Below, piece after piece: positions 45,432 through 55,314 of a DNA stretch of 64,000 nucleotides. Source of the DNA: Stemphylium vesicarium (lineage: Eukaryota; Ascomycota; Dothideomycetes; Pleosporales; Pleosporaceae). Below the pieces are notes generated by a model. The model made no database searches, had not been told where the DNA came from, and worked only from the letters and a program-made list of their open reading frames with translations. The translations under genes and the position numbers were made by a program. The stretch is taken from positions 1 through 64,000 of the forward strand of contig QXCR01000005.1 in assembly GCA_004380135.1 (NCBI GenBank), written 5' to 3'. Position 1 is the first letter of the stretch. Each line of letters opens with the position of its first letter.

Positions 45432-46889
45432 CTAGGAAGAGCCAGCGTAGACCTTGCCGACGGCCGAGAGGCCCTCGCCAGAGTTGAGCTGGTTCTCGCC
45501 GCTGCCAACCATGAAGTAGGAGTAACCCTGGACATCGTTGGAGGCATCGAGGTAAGCCATGGCGTCCTTGAGGAAGGTGGCAGCCTGCTCCTCAGAGGCA
45601 GAGCCGGGGTTAAGACCGAACTCGGTGACCCAGACCTTCTTGCCAAAGTCCTTGACGGCCTTCTCGATGTGGGCGGTGAAGCGGTCGACGGTGCCATCGT
45701 CGTAAATGTCGTAGAAGTGGATATTGGTGGCATCGACCTTGGCGTCGGGGCAGCAGTCCATGAAACGGGACAACCAGTCGATTCCGAGGGGAGCCTGGCC
45801 GTTGCTGACCGAGGGTCCAATGATGGTGATGTCGGAGTGGGCATCCTTGACGGGGTTCATGTACTCCTTCCACGCGGAGCAAGCAGCCTCGGGCTCCATG
45901 TTGCACTGGGCGGCGATGTCGCACTCGTTGAAACCCATGACGGCAGTGGAACCGTTCTCGACAGCAGTGTCGACGTTGGCGAGCCACTCATCGGCAGTGG
46001 AGTCGCTGGGCTTGTGCATCATGGGGATGAAAGAGGTGCCAATGTCGCCGCTCTCGGTCTGACCCCAGTTGTAAGCGAAGCCGAAGTTGCTGCCGAAGGA
46101 CTTGCAGAGACCAGCATCGTTGTAAGCGAGACCACGCTTAGCACCAGAGTAGGTGTTGGCGGAGCTGGGGTAGGGGGTGGAGGCAGAAGAAACAGTGCTG
46201 CTGGCGACTGGCTTCTGGATCACGGAAGGAGTGTAGAGAGGAGTCTCGACAGCCTTGGAAGAGGTGGTAGCCTCGGGAGTCTCAGCTGGGTACTCAGCAG
46301 CCTTGCTGGTCTCACCGGCAGGTGTCTCGACGGGAGTCTCGACGGAAGTCTCGACAGGGGTCTTGACAGGGGAGGAAGATGCCTCAATCGGGGTTACGGC
46401 AGGGTACTCAGCAGCGGGAGTGCTGGCTCCAGCGACGGGGGTCTCAGGAGCAGCAGAGGAAGGGACTCCGTAGCTGTTGTCAGCGCTGGACTCACCGGCA
46501 ACGCCAGATGAGGTAGGGACAGCAGCTCCACCGCCGGGGGTGACAGTGACGGTGACCTTCTCGTTGGCAGTCACGGTGACTGTGCCACCGCAGGTGGAGG
46601 CATCGGCAACGTTAGCCTGCTGAGCATCAGGGCCACCAGAGGGCTTGACGAGGACGGTGGAGTAGAGGGTCTGGGTGGAGGTCGAGGTCATGCCAAGGGT
46701 AGTGGTCTTGTCATCACCGTAGGCACCGGTTCCAGTAGCACCAGCAGGAGCAGAGCTGTTGTAGGCACCACCCCATCCGCCAGTAGGGTAGGCAGCCCTA
46801 TGGTGGAACTTGTTGTGCTGGTAGTGGGGAACGGCCGAGACGGCGGAAGCAAGGGCCAAAAGGCCAGTAACCTTGATGGAGGGAGACAT
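45432..46889 (-). CDS. Secreted GH128 beta-1,3-glucanase-like cell-wall protein
   Basis: Intron-free, 485 residues. Signal peptide KVTGLLALASAVSA. A Ser/Thr/Pro/Val-rich linker of about 230 residues is likely heavily O-glycosylated. The C-terminal 240 residues are the GH128 (glycosyl hydrolase catalytic core) domain: KRGLAYNDAGLC, YNWGQ, the acid/base Glu in MGFNECD and the nucleophile Glu in VWVTEFGL. Relatives include fission yeast Asl1 and Agaricus/Lentinula glucanases. It probably remodels cell-wall beta-1,3-glucan. Codon use is strongly GC-ending (gcc, acc, gtc), indicating high expression; the TATA-like catatatttt at 47147-47156 may be its promoter. Confidence 0.92.
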   Translation of the reverse strand: MSPSIKVTGLLALASAVSAVPHYQHNKFHHRAAYPTGGWGGAYNSSAPAGATGTGAYGDDKTTTLGMTSTSTQTLYSTVLVKPSGGPDAQQANVADASTCGGTVTVTANEKVTVTVTPGGGAAVPTSSGVAGESSADNSYGVPSSAAPETPVAGASTPAAEYPAVTPIEASSSPVKTPVETSVETPVETPAGETSKAAEYPAETPEATTSSKAVETPLYTPSVIQKPVASSTVSSASTPYPSSANTYSGAKRGLAYNDAGLCKSFGSNFGFAYNWGQTESGDIGTSFIPMMHKPSDSTADEWLANVDTAVENGSTAVMGFNECDIAAQCNMEPEAACSAWKEYMNPVKDAHSDITIIGPSVSNGQAPLGIDWLSRFMDCCPDAKVDATNIHFYDIYDDGTVDRFTAHIEKAVKDFGKKVWVTEFGLNPGSASEEQAATFLKDAMAYLDASNDVQGYSYFMVGSGENQLNSGEGLSAVGKVYAGSS

Positions 46890-49445
46890 GTCGATTGTTG
46901 TAGAGGGCAGGTTATTGGTGTAGTGCGCGTGCTTGTTGTGGGTATTGTTGAGCAGTTAAAAGCAGATGCGGCTAACCTGAGCGCAAACAATGGGTTGTTG
47001 ACGTCGAGCAGAGAGCGTAGAAGTCAGAGCGACAAGAGAATGTACCGAGCAAAAGTGCTCAAAGGAATGGCAGACAACGACCGAGTTTGTGTGAGTCCGA
47101 GTGAGTGATGTGGTGTAGAAAGTCGGGGGGAGCGGGTGATTTTCACCTCATATATTTTGGCGGGGGATACGGGCGCTCGCTGGTCGCATGCGTCGCCTAG
47201 ACCTTTCGATTCGGACCATCAGACTTTTTGCCCAGCGGATAAGCCAGGGGTAGAGTGGAAATAGGCTGCATCAGCCACTCACAGCAGCGAAGCAGCCAGA
47301 ACGGCTAAGGTGGTGGCTTACGTTCACGAGCTAGTGCAGCGCGCCGGCGCGTTTCACGTAGCCGCCACTTTCAGGTACACCCGTCACCCAACAGGGGCTG
47401 GGGTGCTGTTTGCGTGTGTTCCAGGGCGTCATCTCTTCTTGCATCTGCAGGGGGGCGGTCTATCCATAGCCGCAGCGCACCTCTCGTGCAGTCTGTCGCC
47501 CATGTGAATCTGGTCGTTTGTATCCCGCTCAACAACGTCGTTAAGCAGCAGTGCCTTGGCTCCACTATGCGACAGGCATTCGTGAATCCTTCAACTCTTA
47601 GCTTTCGCGGGCTGTAAGGGGTGGGGCCGCGCAAAGACCGCGCGGGTTGATCGATAATTCTAGACACAGGCTCTCATCTCCGGATGTCTGATCGCTCTTG
47701 GTGTTTGACTATTTTAAATAAGAGATGACGAGTACCGCCCGTCTGTTGAGAACTGACTTTCGGGCGCCGGACACTAAGGGGGAAGAAGCTGGATGATGCG
47801 CCGGCGAGGCGTAGTCGACGCTGACGAGGCTCCTCGTGTGGGCGAGTCAAGACTCAAAGATGCCTGCCGATGTAACACAACATGCAGCTCAGCTCAAGAT
47901 GTCGTGCGACGCCATCTTTCACCTCAGCCAAATGAAAGACAACTCGGATCTTTGTGATATTGTTTCCGAGCACACAAGGTACCGTCGCAAGGCGTCCCTT
48001 GCATGCGACCACCACGTTGCTTCTTTGTCACCGCCACGAGAAGCATGGCACGCACGTGAGCGCACTCCCGCAAGCAGGGCCTTGCACAAGCTACCAATGT
48101 ATCTCATTCTTTGTCGGCATGCGAACATCTTTCCATTTTGCCGGCGAATATTCAACCCGTGTGTGGGGTATTCCTTCACTCTCCGACATCACAAACGCCT
48201 CCACACTCCCACGTCCACGTCCACGTCCACGTCCACCGCAACGTCACAAGACTCCACAGACTTCGTCGTCGCATCTACGTGCCGAGTTCATGTTTGCTAC
48301 CAAGTTTGCGTTCTAGAATTCTTTCCCCAATTTTGTCAAGACATTCCAAGCACCTCGTCTCTCCAGCTAATCCCTCGCTCGTGGGTCAGACGGTTAATCA
48401 TCCAGTAGGAGCCGGGGTGATTAATAGCGGCCCGCGCTATCGATACAGCCTATCGATAGCATTCAGGTTCCTGCATACCTAGGTAAGCGCTACGCCGACC
48501 TGCGTGGCCCTAATGCATGCCATTGCGCGAGTGTGTCAAACCTGCATTTCTCAGTACTTGGGCGTCACCTTCGTCCGGCCTTTGTTGTTCTGGTTGTCTG
48601 TCACCGTTGTTAAACTTCTTTGCGTGGAAATAAGAGTCGTGGGCGATGGAGAGACACGTAATCGTCTCCACTCTCCACCCCAAGTTCTGGACTTGGAGCA
48701 CGACCCTCTTTGAGGCTCCATCTCGGAACCTGTCGCCCGCGTCTAGATCTAACGCCGTCTGGCTTGGCTCAACACTCAGCTCTCTGATGGCCTTGGGAGA
48801 TGTCTTCGCCCATCGAGTTCATCGCAAACACTATAGTTTTCTACAAACTATAACGAGGTTTCAATGGGCTGCAACACATCGGGACACAAGCAAAACTGTC
48901 CTTCTTTCCGCCCTTGACCCGATGTCTCCTTCCTATCCTGTGACGCTGACGTACTCCCTCCTACGCCCCCACGCAACCCTGACATGCTTTTTGCTTCTCG
49001 AAGCCGAACCCTGACATATTCGCGCGCCATTATCCACCAACTCTGGTACCCCAAAAAAGACGCCGAACACCTGCGCCGGAACCCGACCATGTTTCACACT
49101 TGCTGTGGTTCGTAAAAACGAACAGCTAATGTTTCGAAACGCCGAGGGTAGCAAGTGTCGCGAACATGCGATCATCAGGTCCCACTTGCCACAACAGTTT
49201 TTCCCTGGGTCTGATGTGATCAATGCATCGCCACCCCAGAAAATCGCAAACGGCCGATCGCGTACATCACGAAAAGCTTGTTTTCGTCGCTCACCAGGAA
49301 CAGGTGTTTCCTCGGGGCTTCTCCAAAGGCAGGGTAAACGACATACTTCACATGGTTCATTTAGGGTGACACAAAGAGGAGAGAATAGCAAGTATCGTTC
49401 ATCTTGTTGCTAAAATAATAGAGTCCTACTTGACATTATCTGGTC
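46890..49445. other. Long intergenic region upstream of GH128
   Basis: 2.6 kb. The first few hundred bases are presumably GH128 promoter and leader, with a TATA-like element near 47147. A 190-codon frame at 47836-48408 lacks ATG support. A short hexamer repeat lies at 48208-48236. No gene called. Confidence 0.4.
48208..48236. repeat. Short tandem hexamer (CACGTC)n
   Basis: Four to five head-to-tail copies of CACGTC in otherwise non-repetitive intergenic DNA. Each unit contains the ACGT core of bZIP-type sites, but no function is shown. Confidence 0.8.
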
Positions 49446-50606
49446 TCATCGAACACAGTACATTCCCTCTTTTCGTATCTGTCCATCGCCCTCGCATACC
49501 ATGTCGCATCCCAGTTTCTCCACCACCACGCATCCACCTTTACACCACGTATATTTTCGATTGAGCAAGCAAGTAACTTGTCCTTCGTAGTCGCAGGCTA
49601 AACACTTATTCCCAACCACAGGCTGCGCAATGGCGAAGAAGCGAGACCAATAGCCCATGCGTCGTGGTCTTGCTTTGCTCTCCTCTGCCCGCTTCTGTAT
49701 AGAGGTAGATGGGGCGTTATTCTCCTTGTCAGAGTCGACAGCAGTATCAATATATCTGGTTCTCCATCCAAGGTTGGTAGGATGAAGAAAGCTGAAGTCC
49801 GTGAGACTGCTGTTAACGTTTCGTTTGACGGGTGCTTCAGCATTGGGCGTATGGGTGGGCCTGGCTTTACATAGATGATGGACCGAATTGGTGTGAGAGA
49901 CGGACAATTCTGCGTCAATTTTTGATGGCGAGCTCCTTTCGGGGACAGGTGGAGACACCATCGCACTTCCACTCGTGCGAGCAGAAGTCATGACAACTAC
50001 ATCACTTGAGCTTGTGGCCTTTCGCGTAAGCCAACTGAATCCGGAGAGGCCGGACTGAGATTCCTTGGAACTCGGCATTGCAGAGTTGCTGATATTCGTC
50101 AAATCGGTCGGCCGACTCGATATAGCCAAAGTCTCCATCAGCGTCGATTCGCCCTGGCTCAGTACATCTGAAGCCATGCTTGTCGGCAATGAATCGAATG
50201 TGAAGGATGGTAATATGAGTGATATAGTACCAGAGGGCCATAAAGGGATATTGTTAATGGCACACGGCTGGGTTGAATGTGGACAGGTAATCGTCGCCGC
50301 TGTGCCAGTTGCACTACTGTAATCGGATTCTTCGGAAGGGCGTGTTACAGAGTCCGGAAGAGGCGGTACTGCAAATCCGGAATAGCAGCTTGATTCTCCG
50401 TGAGATGCAGTATTAGAAGAAGGTAGTTCTTCAGTCGCGTAACTGGTCTGAGTGACGCTGACGACCACAGTCTTGCTCCTGTTGCCCGTTGTGGGAAGTT
50501 GTGCAGATTCAATAACACTCTGGAAGGACCCTTCGTAGTAGGTTTCCGCGAAAGCTTCGCCAACCAGCAGTGCGAGAATCGCTGGGTAAGTCGGGAAAGA
50601 GTGCAT
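49446..50606 (-). CDS. Secreted Ser/Thr-rich protein with Cys-rich C-terminus
   Basis: Intron-free from ATG 50606; 386 residues. Signal peptide MHSFPTYPAILALLVGEAFA. A long Ser/Thr/Pro-rich region (likely O-glycosylated) leads to a basic segment with a KR site (PVKRNVNSS, IQKRAEE) that Kex2 could cut. The last 55 residues form a compact Cys module: KCLACDYEGQVTC, WCKGGC, LGCDMVC, ending MYCVR. That tail resembles short Cys-rich secreted domains seen in many ascomycetes. The open frame extends upstream to 50789, but residues before 50606 bear no signal peptide. Function unknown; cell-wall or secreted role likely. Confidence 0.7.
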   Translation of the reverse strand: MHSFPTYPAILALLVGEAFAETYYEGSFQSVIESAQLPTTGNRSKTVVVSVTQTSYATEELPSSNTASHGESSCYSGFAVPPLPDSVTRPSEESDYSSATGTAATITCPHSTQPCAINNIPLWPSGTISLILPSFTFDSLPTSMASDVLSQGESTLMETLAISSRPTDLTNISNSAMPSSKESQSGLSGFSWLTRKATSSSDVVVMTSARTSGSAMVSPPVPERSSPSKIDAELSVSHTNSVHHLCKARPTHTPNAEAPVKRNVNSSLTDFSFLHPTNLGWRTRYIDTAVDSDKENNAPSTSIQKRAEESKARPRRMGYWSRFFAIAQPVVGNKCLACDYEGQVTCLLNRKYTWCKGGCVVVEKLGCDMVCEGDGQIRKEGMYCVR

Positions 50607-50871
50607 GATAGCGGTGCTAATGTCTTGCACGATACCAAGGGTTGTATTTTTCCTGTGGGAGAAAGAGACGCGAAGCTGAGGATGTGCGAGTTTTTGCTTC
50701 GTAGCCAACACACCATCCGCTTGTAAGGTGAAGTGTGTCTGATTTGTACATTGATGTGTTGCGCATGTGTCGTTCTGTTGGAAGCCCACAACAAACGAGT
50801 GGGCATTGACATGCGACGTTTACGAGCCGCAGGCTTCACACGTCTGTAGATGTCTAACAGCATTCGTTGAT

Positions 50872-52440
50872 TCAAGTTCTGATCTCTGCAGCCTTCCTCA
50901 ATCGATTCATGACTGCAGCCGCGATATCGTCACCCAACTTGTCGTCAATGCCCTCCACATAGATGGTCTCTACACCCTTCTTATCAAGCTCCCTCAGCGC
51001 CGAGAATAGACCTCGTGCAACGTCTTCTGTGTTGGCACCAAGGTTGATGTCCCAGACCTGAACGGCTTCAGGCTTCACGATGTAGTGATCGGAGCGTGGA
51101 ATCTGGTGCTGGATAACTGATCGAAGGAGATTGGAAAGCCTTGAGGAAGGGGCATCAGCGCTGAAGGAAGCCGGTTCATCCAGAGGAGAGCATATTGTAT
51201 GTCCGTTCGTTTCTGATGTCTTCACTTTCTCAGCGTTTAGTTCCAAAGCAGGCTTCCAACCCTTCGTTCTGATGATGCCGATCCTTCTCTTGTTCTTCAG
51301 TTCCTCAGCCGTCGGTTGATTTGCTCCTGCCTCAAAGAGAAGAACAGATGCTTTTGGACTGTAGTGTCTGTACTTCATTCCTGGGGCACGCGGTTTGCTT
51401 GAGTCCTCCGCCTGCTTGTCTTTGTACCCGACCATCACATTCTCCCAGCCAGGACATTGTCGCAATTGCTCTACCGTTATGCCACCGGGTCGCAAAATGG
51501 CCGGTGGATTCGAAAGCCCGTCCACGACTGTGCTCTCCACTCCCACTTCGCACGGTCCACCATCAACTATCCGTGTTATCTTGGTATTCAGATCATTGTA
51601 GACGTGCTCGGCGGCGGTGGGAGAAGGACGTGTCGATGCGTTGGCAGAGGGTGCCGCGAGTGGACGTCCGCATAATCTCAGAAGAGATAAGGCGATAATA
51701 GAGCGCGGCATCCTTGCGCCAAATGTAGGGAGATCTGCGGTCACTTCTGGTGCTAGTATCGAACTCTCAGGCGTCGGAAGGATGATGGTAATGGGGCCAG
51801 GCCAGAAGCGTTCAATTACTGGTCTGTAGATTTCCGGTATGGGGTCTTTGCCGTTGATCTTTCCATCACCTGTGGCTTCCAACTTCCCCGACAGTAGTGC
51901 CCGCAGTTGTGGTAATGAATGCACGTGTACGATCAGAGGGTTGTCGGCGGGTCGTCCCTTCGCAGCGAAGATCTCCTTTACAGCTGCACTCCTCGTAGCG
52001 TCTGCTCCAAGTCCATACACAGTCTCGGTAGGGAATGCGACAGGTGTATTCTTGTCTATCAGATCGCGCGCCGCCGCTCTCATGCTAGCGACGTGATCCT
52101 GAGCCTCTTCTGACTCGTCATATTCGATATTCCACTCGTCGATCAAATCCTCTGACTTCCTGAATGTGATCTTCCCTAATTTTTGGGGATCGATTAGATG
52201 TATCCCGGCAGTAGCCATAGCTGCAACGGATTGCTGATACGTCTGCGGGGTTGCGGTTGTGTTGGGGATAGCGGATTGGAAGAGTGCTGGAGTGAAGAAT
52301 GTAGTATGCGCTCTCAGCGTAGTATTCTGTATGCGTTGGTGCTCTGGAGCAGCGACTTGCGCCAGACGATATACTGGAGCGAAATATGGGAAGATTTTCG
52401 TGGGCTGGACATTTGGAATGCGGGGATGGCGCGTGGGCAT
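50872..52440 (-). CDS. SUA5: Threonylcarbamoyl-AMP synthase Sua5
   Basis: Single exon. From ATG 52440 it is 522 residues; ATGs at 52524 (550) and 52218 (448, MATAGIHLIDPQ) are alternatives. The YrdC domain carries FPTETVYGLGADA, KGRPADNPLIVHVHS, FWPGPITIILP, RPLAAPSANAS and VESTVVD. The C-terminal Sua5 domain follows a linker (APGMKYRHYSPKA) and ends near the stop. Sua5 makes TC-AMP for t6A37 of tRNAs. The N-terminal extension from 52440 is Arg/Pro/Thr-rich with few acidic residues, compatible with mitochondrial targeting, whereas the 52218 start would give the cytosolic form; dual use is inference. Confidence 0.93.
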   Translation of the reverse strand: MPTRHPRIPNVQPTKIFPYFAPVYRLAQVAAPEHQRIQNTTLRAHTTFFTPALFQSAIPNTTATPQTYQQSVAAMATAGIHLIDPQKLGKITFRKSEDLIDEWNIEYDESEEAQDHVASMRAAARDLIDKNTPVAFPTETVYGLGADATRSAAVKEIFAAKGRPADNPLIVHVHSLPQLRALLSGKLEATGDGKINGKDPIPEIYRPVIERFWPGPITIILPTPESSILAPEVTADLPTFGARMPRSIIALSLLRLCGRPLAAPSANASTRPSPTAAEHVYNDLNTKITRIVDGGPCEVGVESTVVDGLSNPPAILRPGGITVEQLRQCPGWENVMVGYKDKQAEDSSKPRAPGMKYRHYSPKASVLLFEAGANQPTAEELKNKRRIGIIRTKGWKPALELNAEKVKTSETNGHTICSPLDEPASFSADAPSSRLSNLLRSVIQHQIPRSDHYIVKPEAVQVWDINLGANTEDVARGLFSALRELDKKGVETIYVEGIDDKLGDDIAAAVMNRLRKAAEIRT

Positions 52441-52732
52441 TAGAATGATGACTGGTGAGGGAAGCCAAAATTTCTCGGAAAGCGGTGGGGCCTCAGTTCC
52501 GAACCTCGCGCGTGATGTCACCACCCTTCCGCAAGTTCTAGCTTAGTGAGACCTAGTCCACTTGGTACCCTGTGTTTCGTCTACATGGACTGGAACACGG
52601 GCTATTTCATTCTATCTATCTCAAATTGTTCGAACTTCAAAGGTCCTCGTCATCAACACTCTTCACCAGAATCATCATCCCCTTGCCTGCTGTCCACTCT
52701 CCATCAACTACCGCCTCCCCCAATGTTGTCTT

Positions 52733-53300
52733 CTAAAAGTTGCACTTGCGGTAAATGCTCTGTGGCCTAACCCATCTCCACATCAAGATTGTGTTCATCG
52801 CAAGCCACCCATCATCATCCTCATGCACTATTTTGACGCCGAATAAATGAACTTCAGTCGAGTTGTCCGCTTGTTGGTCCGCGACGCTGGTGGAAAGCTT
52901 GGAGAGAAAGTCTGGGTCCGCGGAATGTCCGCCTAGATCAGTAATCTGGTGATGCAGATATCTAGGGAAAGCTGCTTCGAGGCATGGAAGAGCCAAGGTA
53001 CCCGTATGGCTTGTGATCCTGGAGGAGCTCGATCTGGGCAGCTCCAAGCTGCGAGGTGAGGATGTGGAAAGGTCGTGCAGTATCTCCGGGCGGTGCCCAG
53101 TGGCCAACGAATGTTCGTAGGTCGGGGTTTGCAGGAACAGCTACTAGAAGGTCAAGTATTTCGGTATAGCCCGATAAGTCCGCACCTGTGTCCTTGATCG
53201 AATCCTACGTACTGATGGCCAATCATAATATCGGGCATTCTTGGCTACGACTGAATCACACCATCAGTCGCTTTTAGAATCAATGAATCACCTGTGCCAT
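52733..53300 (-). CDS. Hidden three-exon hypothetical protein
   Basis: Exons 53292-53300, 53002-53204 and 52733-52961 give 146 residues if joined: MAQDSIKDTGADLSGYTEIL, then LVAVPANPDLRTFVGHWAP, PYGYLHHQITDLGGHSADPD and ending RPQSIYRKCNF. The 40-bp second intron (GTACCT...CCCTAG) joins two different frames with protein-like sequence on both sides, which is the main evidence. The first exon of three codons and its donor GTGATT are weak, so the true start may be elsewhere. No domain recognised; probably soluble. Confidence 0.5.
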
Positions 53301-53560
53301 GAGGTACCCTCAGCTAATGAAGCTGCTGGTGACGGCGGTTCTATGAGGATGGAGTCGCAATAACCGGGTGGTACTTTTGGGAATGCGCAAGAAAGGATGT
53401 GACTAAACTTTGATACATAATGGATATGGTCACACGTTGTATAAGACGTTTATAAAAGTTAAGGTCGAAAACGGAGTCCTGCACTCCCTCAACCAAGTGC
53501 TGGGCAACGCAGTCCTTAGATATCCATTATTCCATTTCAGATTGTAACCCCTTTGCTGTC

Positions 53561-54975
53561 TCATACCTCGCTAGTGTAATAATACACCTTGCCTTCAAAC
53601 AAGCGCCGAGCTGTACGCGAAACAACGCATCGCTCCACAAAAGCAAACGAGTCTGAACTGGTAGCCAATACTTCAACGTTGATAGATCCGCTCGAATGCG
53701 AAAGAGACACTGTTCTCTGACTTGGTAGCAGACCAAAGGAGCTCTCATCGGAATCTGAACAGAGGCTTGGAGTTCGCTCGGGTGAATACGATTGCCAGGA
53801 GGTCTGTACTTTGGCATCTGATGTGAGTTCATGTGCGACTGTTCCTTCGATGCACACCGCAGATGCTAAACATGCAGCCCCTGTGAGTTGCAGGCTCGGA
53901 TGAGGCTTTCCCATGGAGAAAGCCTGAACGTGGACGTTCGATACATCAAGGATCGCATCTTTCTCAGATAAACGCTCTGCTCGGGGAGACGATACGATAG
54001 CCAACTTTGGAGTTCCCCGAACCTTTGCGGCAGCATCTATGCTTGGGGCGAGCTTCATCATTACGGCTCCAGCGCATCGAATTGATTCCATGTGCTTGAG
54101 GTAGCCTTCTGATTCCTTACTTCCAGTCTTTAAGTAGAGTGGTAAGGTACTTTCATCCACAAGAACGAATGGGTTGGCAGCATCTACCAAAGTCGCCTTG
54201 ACGGAAAAGCGATTACCATCCCTCTCTCTCACTTTGATGGTGTCGCATCTGTTGCCAGTGGGAAACAGCGCGCCGGTCATGCTGCCTGCAGGATCAACAA
54301 AAGCAACCTTCACTTCGCTACCGGTTCCCTTAACTCCCGGAATTGCATAGTCCCCATCCTCGTCGAAGGAGCCCTCATCATCAACTTGAACAGTGTCGAC
54401 CACCACTCGCGACGTATTTGTGTTGAATATCCGGACATCGAGCTGGATAGCGAGTCAGAACTGTATGTTTTTGTTTAATGTACTTGACTTACAGTGCGTT
54501 CTCCAGGAGTAGCGCGAACCAATCCTTCTTGAAGGGCAAATGGACCAACACCGGCACACATGTTTCCACAGTTGCCGCTGAAGTCGACCGCCTCTTGCCC
54601 CACCGCGACCTGGACAAACGTATAATCAACATCAATACCCACTCTTGTCGATGGAGATATCACTGCGACCTTTGATGTGGTTGATGTGGCCCCTCCTACG
54701 CCGTCAATCTGCCGAGCATCTGATCCTTGGGAGCCCATGGCCGCAAGTAGAGGCCCTGCCCAAGCTTTTTCCGAGGCTGGTAAATCATGACGATGGATGA
54801 AAAGACCTTTGGAAGTACCCGCGCGCATCAGAACGGCGGGTAAACTGCGTCGCACCCTCTTCGGGGCTCTTTCATACGCCATCGGAAAGTCTGGTATGCG
54901 TACTGGTGATATGTGCGATACAGTTGAGAGCTTTGCCTTCTGGGCAATAGAAGAATTGGAAAGCGAGCGAAGCAT
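53561..54975 (-). CDS. PrpF-family isomerase (2-methylaconitate isomerase-like)
   Basis: Exons 54493-54975 and 53561-54442 give 454 residues. PrpF proteins are diaminopimelate-epimerase-fold isomerases acting on methylaconitate-like unsaturated acids. Family marks: PAVLMRAGTSKGLFIHRHDL near the N-terminus, IDGVGGATSTTSKVAVIS, DFSGNCGNMCAGVGPFAL, VKATLVDAANPFVLVD and FSMGKPHPSLQLTGAACLA. The first 25 residues (MLRSLSNSSIAQKAKLSTVS) look like a mitochondrial presequence. Fungi use the methylcitrate cycle without PrpF, so the substrate is uncertain. The next gene upstream is a Zn2Cys6 regulator on the same strand. Confidence 0.9.
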
Positions 54976-55314
54976 CTATGCAGGACGTTAAACAAAGAGA
55001 AGAATGAACAACTTCGTCATTCGGTATGTGGGAGTTGTACCGCCCACGGTCTCCAAAAAAGTAGCACCCATATATGCATATGAGGACTCTCCGGGTGGGA
55101 GATACCCACCATTGAGCCGCATGATGTTACTGTCAAGCGGGTAGGGTGAAGGGGGAGCACATAGCCGTTTGCATCTGTGCACCAACTCCCGCGGGATGCT
55201 CGCGTGGGAGTGAAGCCGCGGGAAGTGAGGCCGAGGATCTGCCGCGGCTCGAAAATACGGTTGTGGGGTTCGGGACTGCAGCGGATCTTCGCTGCAAGCC
55301 CGGCAAGTGGGATC
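54976..55314. other. Intergenic region between PrpF-like and regulator genes
   Basis: 339 bp; promoter of the PrpF-like gene and 3' UTR of the regulator. Nothing else seen. Confidence 0.4.

Noticed and set aside
47836..48408. 190-codon plus-strand frame
   Set aside because: Starts with GTG, crosses the hexamer repeat, no protein-like features.
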